In this document: piece after piece, positions 1 through 8,025 of the stretch
Numbering within the stretch: the first letter of the stretch is position 1
How the letters are laid out: the number at the start of each line of letters is the position of its first letter
Assembly: GCA_902621205.1 (NCBI GenBank)
Contig: CACNLH010000008.1
Span: forward strand, 1 to 64,000
DNA from: an uncultured Alphaproteobacteria bacterium
GTDB lineage: Bacteria; Pseudomonadota; Alphaproteobacteria; HIMB59
Length of the DNA: 64,000 nt
Direction: 5' to 3'
Notes under the pieces: generated by a model
What the model saw: the letters and a program-made list of their open reading frames with translations, nothing else
Told to the model about the DNA's origin: nothing
The model's database searches: none
Program-made: the position numbers and the translations under genes

Positions 1-99
1 GAAAATAACAAGCTTGAGCTATCTGAAAAATCTCAACTTATTGATCAAGCAACTAATAAAATTGAGGAATTACTCGGATCAATAGAAATAGATGGCTAA
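1..99 (+). CDS. C-terminal end of a small coiled-coil protein (DUF4164-like), 5' truncated
   Basis: Frame 1 is open from the window edge to a TAA at 97-99 and gives 32 residues rich in E, K, L and N with heptad-like spacing, ending LLGSIEIDG. Small coiled-coil DUF4164-type proteins commonly sit directly upstream of zapA in Alphaproteobacteria, and this tail overlaps the zapA start by 8 bases, which implies translational coupling. The start and most of the protein lie outside the window, so the family name rests on position and composition only. Confidence 0.55.
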   Translation, partial: ENNKLELSEKSQLIDQATNKIEELLGSIEIDG

Positions 100-424
100 T
101 TTAACTTTAACAATTGGAGGAAGACCACTAAAAATACAATGCTCCGATGATAATGTTGAAACAGTAAAAGAGATCGCTTCCTCAATTAGTAAACTCATAG
201 ATGATGAGAAGAAAGAGAATGTACCTTTTTTAACATCCACACTTATTGCCTATCTTAAATCTATGGAAGATGTTTTGAAAAAAGAAAAAATATTGCAAGA
301 CTCTTTGAATAAGAAATTATTTTATGAGAGCCGTATTCAAGAATTACAAAATGAAAATAATCATCTAAAATCTGACATCGAGCAAATTTTCAAAAAACTA
401 AATGATAATATAATCATTGAATAA
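92..424 (+). CDS. zapA: Cell division protein ZapA
   Basis: This 110-residue protein begins with the ZapA signature: a short beta strand (LTLTIGGRPLKIQC) followed by E-T-V-K-E-I-A-S-S-I. The second half is a long coiled coil (about residues 55-105). ZapA bundles FtsZ protofilaments in the cytoplasm and stabilises the Z-ring. Length is normal for the family. The gene is nested between a coiled-coil gene and the folate gene with overlaps on both sides, so the three are probably one transcript. Because zapA and the next gene overlap, there is no room for the 6S RNA often found at this junction. Confidence 0.85.
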   Translation: MANLTLTIGGRPLKIQCSDDNVETVKEIASSISKLIDDEKKENVPFLTSTLIAYLKSMEDVLKKEKILQDSLNKKLFYESRIQELQNENNHLKSDIEQIFKKLNDNIIIE

Positions 425-980
425 AAAACAAATTCGAAAACATCACCTGGACCTAAGAATGCAACTAAGCAATTCGGATTTAGATATTTTTTCCAACAAA
501 ATAAATTCAAAAATAATAGATGTAATTGAAAAAATTAATCCAAATAGCTCAGTCGGCTTATTTTATCCATTTAAAAATGAGGCAGATGTATTGAGAATTT
601 CTAATGATTTAATAAATAAAAATATCAAATGTTTACTTCCCAAAGTAATATCAAAAGGATCCTCTTTAAAGTACTTCGAATATAACCCTCATAGTCCAAA
701 TTTGGAAAAAGGTTTTGGCGGTATCATGGAACCTAAGGGTGAAAAGACATTAGATCCTGATATAATTATAGCATCATGCTCTGCGTTTAATGATAAAGGA
801 TTTAGGGTAGGCTATGGAGGAGGTTTTTTCGATAGAACTATTGAAAAATTGAAAAAAAAAGGAAATTTAAAAATTATTTTAGCTGCTTTTGAAATTCAAA
901 AAACCAATTACAATTTTCAGGAGAGTTTTGACCAAAAAGTAGATTATATTTGTTCAGAACAAAAAATTTACTCTTTATGA
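417..980 (+). CDS. 5-formyltetrahydrofolate cyclo-ligase
   Basis: This 187-residue enzyme of the MTHFS (YgfA/FAU1) family performs the ATP-dependent conversion of 5-formyl-THF to 5,10-methenyl-THF in one-carbon metabolism. The basic N-terminus (KKQIRKHHLDLR) fits the family, and the nucleotide/folate-binding motif GYGGGFFDRT is at residues 132-141. The start is TTG at 417, overlapping the end of zapA by 8 bases. No ATG lies nearby that would keep the conserved N-terminus. zapA followed by this gene is a widespread proteobacterial pair. Confidence 0.9.
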   Translation: MNKKQIRKHHLDLRMQLSNSDLDIFSNKINSKIIDVIEKINPNSSVGLFYPFKNEADVLRISNDLINKNIKCLLPKVISKGSSLKYFEYNPHSPNLEKGFGGIMEPKGEKTLDPDIIIASCSAFNDKGFRVGYGGGFFDRTIEKLKKKGNLKIILAAFEIQKTNYNFQESFDQKVDYICSEQKIYSL

Positions 981-1792
981 ATTTTTTAGTAATAGGAGAT
1001 GTTGTAGGAAGATCAGGTAGGACAGCTCTCAAAGAAAATTTAAAAAAGATACAAGATCAATTTAATATTAGCTTTACAATAATTAATGCTGAAAATTCAG
1101 CTGGTGGCTATGGACTTACAGGAAAAATTTACGAAGAACTTATAAGCTGGGGAGCTGATGCTATAACTTTAGGAAATCATGCTTGGAAACAAAAAGAGAT
1201 CATAGAATATATGGATGAAAATCCAGACCATAATATTATTAGACCTTTAAATTTCGAAATTGGATCTCCTGGTAGGGGTTTCAAAATTTTTACTCATAAC
1301 AATGGAAAAAGAATACTGGTAAGCCAAGTTCATGGTCAAACATTTATTGACCTTCCCTTAAGCAATCCTTTTAATTCTATTGATACACAGCTTTTATCAA
1401 TAATAAATGACCATAAAATAGATTATTCATTTTTAGAGGTACATGCTGAAGTAACATCTGAAAAAAATGGTATAGCTCAAAATTATGATGGAAAATTTAC
1501 AGCTATATATGGAACTCATGTTCATATTCCAACCTCAGACGCTAGGGTATTAGAAAAAGGCACTTGTTTTCAAACCGATATTGGCATGACAGGAGATTAT
1601 AATTCTGTTATTGGTATGAAAAAAGAAAGTGCCATCAAAAGAATGAGAACTGGGTCAAACTCTCACAGACTGGAACCTGCAGAGGGATTGGCCACTATTT
1701 CTGGAGCAGTTATAACTACAAATGAGGGAGACAAAAATTCAATTCAATCTATTCAAATAGGTGGTGTTTTGGATAGTAATTTATTATCTTAG
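977..1792 (+). CDS. YmdB/TIGR00282-type metallophosphoesterase
   Basis: Using the ATG at 977, which overlaps the preceding TGA (ATGA), the protein has 271 residues and begins MNFLVIGDVVGRSGR, matching the family start. A longer in-frame reading from 950 would add nine residues inside the previous gene and is unlikely. Metal ligands are visible: D8, E39-N40, N67-H68 (GNHAW) and a distal GTHVHIPT. Bacillus YmdB is a calcineurin-like phosphodiesterase active on 2',3'-cyclic nucleotides. The alphaproteobacterial role is less clear. It lies in a tight run with yebC, three bases downstream. Confidence 0.88.
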   Translation: MNFLVIGDVVGRSGRTALKENLKKIQDQFNISFTIINAENSAGGYGLTGKIYEELISWGADAITLGNHAWKQKEIIEYMDENPDHNIIRPLNFEIGSPGRGFKIFTHNNGKRILVSQVHGQTFIDLPLSNPFNSIDTQLLSIINDHKIDYSFLEVHAEVTSEKNGIAQNYDGKFTAIYGTHVHIPTSDARVLEKGTCFQTDIGMTGDYNSVIGMKKESAIKRMRTGSNSHRLEPAEGLATISGAVITTNEGDKNSIQSIQIGGVLDSNLLS

Positions 1793-1795
1793 TTC

Positions 1796-2536
1796 ATGGC
1801 AGGACATTCAAAATTTAAAAATATCCAATATCGTAAAGGTGCTCAGGATAAAAAAAGAGCAAAACAATTTGCAAAAATAGGAAGAGAAATTCAAATAGCC
1901 GTGAAGATAGGAGGGACTGATCCAGAGTCCAATCCAAGATTGAGACTAGCAATAACAAATGCTCGAAGTGTAAATATGCCAAAGGATAATGTGGATAGAG
2001 CTATTAACAAAAATAATACTGAAGCTTCTGATTATTTAGAAGTCCGCTATGAGGGGTATGGTCCATTTGGAACAGCTTTTATAGTTGAGGCCTTAACAGA
2101 CAATAAAAACAGAACAGCTTCAGAAATTAGATCTATTTTTTCAAAGAATGGGGGGAATTTGGGGGAAACAGGAAGTGTGAGCTTTAATTTTAATAAAGTA
2201 GGAGAAATACAAATCAAAAAAGAAATAGATGATAATGCATTGGAGGATTTACTTGACCATGGCTTAGAGGATTACTATACAGATGACGATGTAACATATC
2301 TCTATTCCTCTTTTGAGGAATTAGCATCTTTTGAGAAAATTCTAGTAGATAAAAAGTTTGACATTGAAAGTGCAAATATTATCTGGAAGCCAAATTTAAC
2401 TGTAAAAATTGAAAAAAAGGAAGATCTTGACAAGCTTATTAGATTAAATGAAGAGTTAGAGGATAACGATGATGTTCAAAGTTGTTTTTCAAATCTTGAT
2501 TTTGATAGTGAACTACTAGAGGTTAAAAATGCCTGA
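1796..2536 (+). CDS. yebC: YebC/PmpR family protein (TACO1-like)
   Basis: At 246 residues this has the normal family length and opens with the diagnostic MAGHSKFKNIQYRKGAQDKK. It also has the conserved MPKDNVDRAI and the GYGPFGTAF segment of domain 2. YebC proteins have been described as transcription regulators and, more recently, as ribosome-associated factors that help translate difficult proline stretches. In Alphaproteobacteria the gene usually precedes ruvC-ruvA-ruvB and tolQ. Here the ruv genes are absent and the next gene overlaps it by 8 bases. Confidence 0.95.
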   Translation: MAGHSKFKNIQYRKGAQDKKRAKQFAKIGREIQIAVKIGGTDPESNPRLRLAITNARSVNMPKDNVDRAINKNNTEASDYLEVRYEGYGPFGTAFIVEALTDNKNRTASEIRSIFSKNGGNLGETGSVSFNFNKVGEIQIKKEIDDNALEDLLDHGLEDYYTDDDVTYLYSSFEELASFEKILVDKKFDIESANIIWKPNLTVKIEKKEDLDKLIRLNEELEDNDDVQSCFSNLDFDSELLEVKNA

Positions 2537-2855
2537 TAAAGCTTGGAAAAATAGGGAAAGACTTGTAGCAAAGTTTTTTGGAGGTATGAGAAATGCTCTT
2601 AGTGGGATCAATTCAAAAGTTACTCATTCTGATGTAATTCACGATAATTTATTCATTGAGTGTAAATTAAGAGCTAAACATACAGCTATTAAATTATGGG
2701 ATGATACAAAATCTTTAGCGGACAAGGAAAAAAAGACACCAGTCATTGCATTATGTGAAAAAAATAGACCTGGTTTTTGGATAATGGTACATTCAGATGA
2801 TTTTGAAAAGGTCTCTAAAGAAATTAAAAATAATAAGATTATTGATGAAGAATAA
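2529..2855 (+). CDS. Small PD-(D/E)XK nuclease, Hjc-like putative Holliday junction resolvase
   Basis: A 108-residue protein between yebC and tolQ. It carries the layout of a compact PD-(D/E)XK nuclease. An N-terminal helix contains E10 in WKNRERLVAKFF, R21 is followed by S25-G26, D35 lies in HSDVI, and E44-x-K46 lies in LFIECKLR. A helix with D-D-T-K-S-L-A and a final strand (GFWIMVHSDDF) follow. The order E, R, SG, D, ExK is what archaeal Hjc resolvases show, and the length is similar. Related small phage nucleases look alike, so resolvase activity is an inference. It occupies the usual ruvCAB site. I am confident of the fold class and moderately confident of the role. Confidence 0.6.
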   Translation: MPDKAWKNRERLVAKFFGGMRNALSGINSKVTHSDVIHDNLFIECKLRAKHTAIKLWDDTKSLADKEKKTPVIALCEKNRPGFWIMVHSDDFEKVSKEIKNNKIIDEE

Positions 2856-2858
2856 ATA

Positions 2859-3557
2859 ATGGAAGAAGTAGTCAACTTAGCATCCCTTGAAGGTTCGGTA
2901 GATTTCTCAATGATGGGAATGTTTTTAAAATCTGACTGGGTTGTAAAATTTGTAATTATATTGTTAGTTATTTTTTCAATTCAATCTTGGAAGACAATCA
3001 TTCAAAAAATTTTGTTAATAAATAAACTTAAGAAAATATCAAAAAAATTTGAAAACCATTTTTGGTCTGGGGTTTCTTTAGATGAGCTTTACCAACAAAT
3101 TGACGAATTCGATCAAGAAAGTTTCTCAAATATATTTAGAAATATTATGAATGAATATGAAAAATCTCGAATTCAAAAAAATAAGATAGACTCAGCTTTT
3201 ATTCAAAGACTTTATACATCTCTTGATTTAAGTATTGCTGTTGAAGATACAAATTTAAATAGAGGACTTTCTTTTTTGGCTTCTTCTGGATCTGTGGCAC
3301 CTTTTATAGGATTATTTGGAACGGTATGGGGGATTATGAATAGTTTCCAAGCAATAGCAATTGCTCAAAATACTAATCTTGCTGTAGTAGCACCTGGTAT
3401 TGCAGAAGCTTTATTTGTAACCGCTTTGGGTCTTTTCGTAGCTATTCCTTCAACCGCATACTACAACCTCATTACCTCAAAAATTGATAACTATTTGTCA
3501 GAAGCTGAGAGTTTTGGGAAAGACTTAGTTAATATAATTTCACGACAAGTCAAATAA
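2859..3557 (+). CDS. tolQ: Tol-Pal system protein TolQ
   Basis: This 232-residue inner-membrane protein belongs to the ExbB/TolQ/MotA family. It shows the three expected membrane segments: about 27-45, then a pair around 143-165 and 178-200. The conserved GTVWGIMNSFQAIA stretch and the P-G-I-A-E-A-L-F motif are both present. With TolR it forms the proton-driven stator that energises TolA and couples outer-membrane constriction to division. ybgC, the thioesterase gene usually just upstream, is missing here. tolR follows after four bases. Confidence 0.95.
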   Translation: MEEVVNLASLEGSVDFSMMGMFLKSDWVVKFVIILLVIFSIQSWKTIIQKILLINKLKKISKKFENHFWSGVSLDELYQQIDEFDQESFSNIFRNIMNEYEKSRIQKNKIDSAFIQRLYTSLDLSIAVEDTNLNRGLSFLASSGSVAPFIGLFGTVWGIMNSFQAIAIAQNTNLAVVAPGIAEALFVTALGLFVAIPSTAYYNLITSKIDNYLSEAESFGKDLVNIISRQVK

Positions 3558-3561
3558 TAAT

Positions 3562-3957
3562 ATGAGAAAAAAACATCGACCAGTTTCCAATATAAATGTT
3601 ACGCCGATGGTTGATGTAATGTTGGTTTTACTCATTGTATTTATGGTCACAGCTCCGCTCCTAACTGTAGGTGTTCCTGTTAACCTACCAAAAGTTGAAG
3701 CTAACTCTTTAGATGCTCAAAAGGAACCATTAGAAATATCAATTAATGAAAATAATGATATATATTTAGGAGAAGAACTAATACCTTTTGAAGAGTTAAT
3801 ATTAAAAGTTAAAACGATCGCAGGCTCCAATACTGACATAAGAATTTTTTTAAGAGCTGATACTAAAATAAACTATGGAGAAGTGATGAAAGTTCTTGGT
3901 GCTCTGAACACATCTGGTTTTTTAAAAATTGCTCTTGTAACGAAAAAACCAAGTTAA
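3562..3957 (+). CDS. tolR: Tol-Pal system protein TolR
   Basis: 131 residues of the ExbD/TolR family. The single N-terminal membrane helix (about 13-33, NVTPMVDVMLVLLIVF) contains the essential protonatable aspartate, here D18. The periplasmic domain follows. The protein pairs with TolQ as the ion-conducting stator. It abuts tolA with no gap: the stop ends at 3957 and the tolA TTG begins at 3958, a layout suited to re-initiation. Confidence 0.95.
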   Translation: MRKKHRPVSNINVTPMVDVMLVLLIVFMVTAPLLTVGVPVNLPKVEANSLDAQKEPLEISINENNDIYLGEELIPFEELILKVKTIAGSNTDIRIFLRADTKINYGEVMKVLGALNTSGFLKIALVTKKPS

Positions 3958-4962
3958 TTGTCTGCTATTTCATTATTTAATCCTATTAGAAATTTAATCT
4001 TATTCATTGAAAATTTCAGCTATAAAAAAAGTGATTTTTATTTCCAAATATTTTCTTTTTTATTACATCTTTTAATTTTAATACCGATGATTAATTTTAC
4101 TTTTGAAAAAAAAATCAGTGATATTCCAATGATTTTACCAGTCGAAATGTTTATTATTGAAGAAGAGACAGCCGCACCTGAATTTGTTGAGGAAATAAAT
4201 GAAATTGTTCCAACATTTCAAGAAGAGACACCAAAACAGAATGAAACTGAGGCTATTGAACCAGAATTAAAAGAGATAACTTCACAAGAACCAATTGATC
4301 CAGTAATTCAGGATACTAACGAAGAAGTATTAATTGATAATTCTGCAGATAAAACAAATGAATTCATAATTGATGATAAAGTAAAACCTGAAATTAAAAA
4401 ACCAGAAGAGGAGACACCTCCACCAATTGAAAACGATTTTGAGATCAAATTAAAACAAAAACCTGAACCTAAAGAAATACCTGAGCCTAAAAAGGATATT
4501 GAGATTATTGTTAAGAAAAAACCTGTAAAGAAAACTTTTAATGTCAGTACTGTATTAAAAGATTTAGAAAATCAAGATAAAGAATTTAAAAAAGAGCAGG
4601 AGGCATCTGAAGTCAAACAAGAGGAAGTTTTCACAGAAAAAGTTGGGCCAACGATGACTATTTCAGAAATTGATCTATTAAGACAACAATTACATGGCTG
4701 TTTAAATCTCAATGTTGGTGTCGCAAATTTAAAAGAAATAAAACCTGTCATTTACATTGAAGTTAACCCTGATCGAACTGTAAAAAGTTCTAAAGTAGTC
4801 AATAAAGAGAAATTAAATGATCCATCATTCAGAACTGCTGCTGAAGCCGCAATGAGAGCAGTAAATAATCCAGATTGTAGCCCTCTTTTGTTACCTGCAG
4901 ATAAATATGAACAATGGAAAGAAATTAACTTTACTTTTGATTTCAGCTGGATGTTTGATTAA
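3958..4962 (+). CDS. tolA: Tol-Pal system protein TolA
   Basis: 334 residues starting with TTG directly after the tolR stop. A membrane helix at about residues 28-47 anchors it. A long, charged, proline-rich periplasmic linker follows (about 60-235), with repeated K-P-E and P-K-E units. The compact C-terminal domain (about 240-334) contains GCLNLNVG and two cysteines. The domain order is that of TolA, the rod linking the TolQR motor to Pal and TolB at the outer membrane. The linker is acidic and proline-rich rather than the alanine-rich helix of E. coli. The assignment rests on domain order and gene position. Confidence 0.88.
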   Translation: MSAISLFNPIRNLILFIENFSYKKSDFYFQIFSFLLHLLILIPMINFTFEKKISDIPMILPVEMFIIEEETAAPEFVEEINEIVPTFQEETPKQNETEAIEPELKEITSQEPIDPVIQDTNEEVLIDNSADKTNEFIIDDKVKPEIKKPEEETPPPIENDFEIKLKQKPEPKEIPEPKKDIEIIVKKKPVKKTFNVSTVLKDLENQDKEFKKEQEASEVKQEEVFTEKVGPTMTISEIDLLRQQLHGCLNLNVGVANLKEIKPVIYIEVNPDRTVKSSKVVNKEKLNDPSFRTAAEAAMRAVNNPDCSPLLLPADKYEQWKEINFTFDFSWMFD

Positions 4963-5007
4963 TAAAAATCTAAAATAAGAATTGGGTAATCTGTTAGAAA
5001 TATTCTT

Positions 5008-6327
5008 ATGATTAAAAGAATCCTAATAATTTTGTTTTTTTCACTTAATGCAAACGCTGCATTAGAGGTAACCATTGCACAAGGTAAAGTTGAGCCCACT
5101 CCCATAGCTATAACTCAAATTTTTGGAGCTGACTCAGACACAGCTAGATACGGAAACACACTTAGACAAATTATTTCAAATAATCTTACAAATTCTGGAC
5201 TTTTTTATACTGTTAATGAGGACCTTTATATTCAATCCGACAATTTAGTTGAAAAAGTTCCACGTTTTGAAGACTGGAAATTAATCAAAGCACAGTTTTT
5301 ATTAAGTGCAGATGTCAGTAAAACCGATAAAGGTATTAGACTACGAATGAGGCTTTATGATGTCTTTAATGCAAAAGAGATAGAAAAATTACAACTAACA
5401 ATACCTGATGAAAATTTAATAAGAAGAGTGGGTCATACAGTTAGCGACATTGTTTATGAAAGGATTACTGGTGAGACAGGTTACTTTGATACAAGAATTG
5501 TTTATGTTTCTGAAATTGGTCCGCTAGACCAAAGAGTAAAAAGACTAGCAATCATGGACCAAGATGGACATATAGATAGTCATCAATTTTTAACAGATGG
5601 AAAAAATATGGTATTAACTCCTCGCTTTGCACCAAATAAACAATTAATAACATATATGGAATACAAAAATAATCTTCCGAGAGTTTATATTTATAATCTT
5701 AAAACAGGTGAAAGAGAAATTGTTGGAGATTTTCCAGGAATGACTTTTGCACCAAGATTCTCACCAGACAGCCAAAGTGTAGTAATGTCTTTTTCAGACC
5801 CTAACGATGCAGCAAATTCTGAAATATATCTAATGGATTTAAACACTCGATCCCGCACAAAATTAACAAATGACTCTGGAATTGATACATCACCCTCTTT
5901 CTCACCTGATGGAGAAAAAATTGTTTTTAATTCTGATCGTGGTGGAAGCCCCCAATTATTCATTATGGATAAAAATGGAGATAACATAAAAAGAATTTCA
6001 AAAGGTAGAGGTGTATATGGTAATCCAGTTTGGTCACCAAGAGGTGACTTGGTAGCTTTTACCAAGTTAACTCAGGGGAATTTTCATATAGGGGTAATGG
6101 ATACAAATGGAAATAATGAAAGAGTGATAGTTAGGGATTTTGCTTTAGAATCACCTGCTTGGTCTCCAAATGGTAGATATTTAATATTTCATAGACAAAA
6201 AAGGTCAAATCTTGATGGTACTGGTGGCGAAGTAACAATTCATTTTATTGATATCACTGGATACAATGAAAGGGTTATTCCGACCCCAAGGGATGGTAGT
6301 GACCCAGCTTGGTCACCTTTATTATAA
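5008..6327 (+). CDS. tolB: Tol-Pal system periplasmic protein TolB
   Basis: 439 residues with a signal peptide that most likely ends after A-N-A at about residue 17. An N-terminal anticodon-binding-like domain is followed by a six-bladed beta propeller in which units such as FSPDGEKIVFNSDR and WSPRGDLVAFT recur. TolB binds Pal in the periplasm. Length and ending (DPAWSPLL) fit the family. A 45-base gap separates it from tolA, and pal follows after a further 124 bases. Confidence 0.96.
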   Translation: MIKRILIILFFSLNANAALEVTIAQGKVEPTPIAITQIFGADSDTARYGNTLRQIISNNLTNSGLFYTVNEDLYIQSDNLVEKVPRFEDWKLIKAQFLLSADVSKTDKGIRLRMRLYDVFNAKEIEKLQLTIPDENLIRRVGHTVSDIVYERITGETGYFDTRIVYVSEIGPLDQRVKRLAIMDQDGHIDSHQFLTDGKNMVLTPRFAPNKQLITYMEYKNNLPRVYIYNLKTGEREIVGDFPGMTFAPRFSPDSQSVVMSFSDPNDAANSEIYLMDLNTRSRTKLTNDSGIDTSPSFSPDGEKIVFNSDRGGSPQLFIMDKNGDNIKRISKGRGVYGNPVWSPRGDLVAFTKLTQGNFHIGVMDTNGNNERVIVRDFALESPAWSPNGRYLIFHRQKRSNLDGTGGEVTIHFIDITGYNERVIPTPRDGSDPAWSPLL

Positions 6328-6451
6328 AAATTCGATAGAAATCAACAAAATTTAAAAAAAAATTTAATAAGAATTGTCTTGATTTCCAAAAAATTCAGTG
6401 TTTATTTACCTAAAATATAGTAAGAATATATTTACTCGGAGATTTATTATA

Positions 6452-6946
6452 ATGTTTAAAAAATTGTTAATGCTTATTGTTGCGGGTTTTTTCCTTGCTT
6501 CATGTGCTGCTACCAAGACTGATCAAGGAGGAGAAGTTGATTCAGCTTCTTCTAGTGCTAGTTCATCTTCTGGTGGCGAAATTACAGCTGGTACTCAAGA
6601 AGATTTAATTGTTAACGTTGGTGACAGAGTTTTCTTTGAATTTGATAGCTCAGAACTAACTGTTGATGCTCAAGCAACACTTGATGCACAGGCAGCTTGG
6701 TTAATGCAATACCCTGACACTAACATAACTGTTGAAGGTCATGCAGATGAAAGAGGTACTCGTGAGTACAACTTAGCTTTAGGAGATAAAAGAGCATTTT
6801 CTGTCTATTCTTATCTAGCTCAGGCTGGAATTGATACTAATAGAATGGAATATGTAAGTTGGGGTAAAGAAAGACCTGAAGTAATTGGATCTGATGAAAC
6901 TGCTTACAGTCAAAATAGACGCGGCGTAACTCTAGTAAGTAATTAA
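6452..6946 (+). CDS. pal: Peptidoglycan-associated lipoprotein Pal
   Basis: The ATG at 6452 has a good ribosome site (CGGAG, about 10 bases upstream) and gives a 164-residue lipoprotein with lipobox LASC, the lipidated cysteine being C18. An earlier in-frame ATG at 6398 would put 18 unsuitable residues before the signal peptide and is rejected. A Ser-rich linker leads to an OmpA-like peptidoglycan-binding domain (FFEFDSSEL, VEGHADERGTREYN). Pal anchors the outer membrane to the cell wall. The 124-base gap from tolB may carry a dedicated promoter (TTGATT at 6379), but no convincing -10 fits it. Confidence 0.95.
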   Translation: MFKKLLMLIVAGFFLASCAATKTDQGGEVDSASSSASSSSGGEITAGTQEDLIVNVGDRVFFEFDSSELTVDAQATLDAQAAWLMQYPDTNITVEGHADERGTREYNLALGDKRAFSVYSYLAQAGIDTNRMEYVSWGKERPEVIGSDETAYSQNRRGVTLVSN

Positions 6947-6960
6947 TTATAATTTCATTA

Positions 6961-6984
6961 AGGTGCTCTTAAAAAAGAGCACCT
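6961..6984 (+). other. Perfect hairpin between pal and cpoB
   Basis: A 10-base arm AGGTGCTCTT (6961-6970) is followed by the loop AAAA and the exact complement AAGAGCACCT (6975-6984). It is one of the few GC-containing palindromes in this AT-rich window. It sits just after the pal stop and ends nine bases before the cpoB start. There is no T-run on either side, so it is not a standard intrinsic terminator. A 3' stabiliser or partial terminator for the abundant pal message is the simplest reading. Confidence 0.7.
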
Positions 6985-6993
6985 GAAACTTTC

Positions 6994-8025
6994 ATGAAAA
7001 AAATAAACAAAATTTTGGTTATTTTTTTCTTTGTCCTTTTTTTTAGTAACCAATCTAACTCAGAAAATCACAATCAAGTATCTGTAGAATTAGACAGAAT
7101 TAAAAATGACATAATTGATCTTCAAAAGTTTGTTTATAAAAATGAGTCATCACTAAGTAATAATTCTAAATCAAATTCAAAAAATGATTTAGATGAATTA
7201 AAAATATTAATCAATGATATTTCAAAAAATATCATTTCATTAGAAAAACAAATTTCAGATATTAAAGATGATGTAAAAAATCTATACTCTTTATACACAT
7301 CTTCTGACTCTAACGAAAAAAAAATTATTAGTGCATCTGATAAATTAAACATAGAAGAAAGTTCCTCAAATATTGTAGAGAATTCAGAGGATGATCAATT
7401 GTTAGGGCAAATTAGTTTGTCTGATCTTCAGGGAGATAAAGTAAAAACTCTTGAAAACCCAAATGAGGGATCTGATGAAACAAACTCCTTATTAAGTTAC
7501 GAAAAAGAGGAAATAAATCAAATAGAGATAAAATCTATCTCAGAAGTAAACACCTCAATACTTAATGATTTAGATAAGCTGATAGAAGAGAGAGAAATTC
7601 AGCTTAATAAGCCAATAATTGACGTTGAAGTAGAGTTAAAAAATGCAAAAACAAGCTTTGCAAGTTTTGATAACAAGTCTGCTATTGAGAGTTTACTTTT
7701 GATAATTAATTCAAATACTGATCAAAATGAATACCTAGCCGAAACTTATTATCTGCTTGGCAGAACTTATTTTATGGAGAATGAAATAATTGAAGCTGTA
7801 AAATATTTTGGAATAAGACACAGAGATTTTTCATCATTTTCTAAATTTAAGTCTGAAAATTACTTTTGGCTTGGAAAGTCTCTCTTTAGTATTGGAGATC
7901 AAGAAAATGGTTGTTTAATTATGGAAGATCTAATTTTTTCAAATAATTATTTAGAAAGCAAAGAAGTAATTGAGTCTGCTAAATCTCTCCAATCCGAAAA
8001 AGATTGTGGTTTAATTATTGACTGA
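6994..8025 (+). CDS. cpoB: Tol-Pal-associated periplasmic TPR protein CpoB (YbgF)
   Basis: 343 residues: a signal peptide (about 1-23), then a coiled-coil region (about 26-100), a low-complexity acidic linker, and a C-terminal set of TPR-like helices. The TPR part contains LAETYYLLGRTYFMENEIIEA and YFWLGKSLFSIGDQENG. This order and the place after pal identify CpoB, which coordinates peptidoglycan synthesis with outer-membrane constriction. Sequence conservation is low, as usual for the family. The end overlaps tilS by 8 bases. Confidence 0.85.
   Translation: MKKINKILVIFFFVLFFSNQSNSENHNQVSVELDRIKNDIIDLQKFVYKNESSLSNNSKSNSKNDLDELKILINDISKNIISLEKQISDIKDDVKNLYSLYTSSDSNEKKIISASDKLNIEESSSNIVENSEDDQLLGQISLSDLQGDKVKTLENPNEGSDETNSLLSYEKEEINQIEIKSISEVNTSILNDLDKLIEEREIQLNKPIIDVEVELKNAKTSFASFDNKSAIESLLLIINSNTDQNEYLAETYYLLGRTYFMENEIIEAVKYFGIRHRDFSSFSKFKSENYFWLGKSLFSIGDQENGCLIMEDLIFSNNYLESKEVIESAKSLQSEKDCGLIID

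Noticed and set aside
405-430. Expected 6S RNA site between zapA and the folate cyclo-ligase gene
   Set aside because: The two genes overlap by 8 bases, so no RNA gene fits here.
2639-2875. 78-codon minus-strand frame over the nuclease gene
   Set aside because: It runs through the start of tolQ and has no domain. The plus-strand nuclease has conserved motifs and a coupled start.
4975-5009. 8-bp ATAAGAAT/ATTCTTAT inverted repeat covering the tolB start
   Set aside because: It has only two G-C pairs and a 19-base loop. In such AT-rich sequence it is likely chance.
5691-6065. 124-codon open frame antisense to tolB
   Set aside because: It mirrors the TolB propeller repeats; the tolB frame is clearly the coding one.
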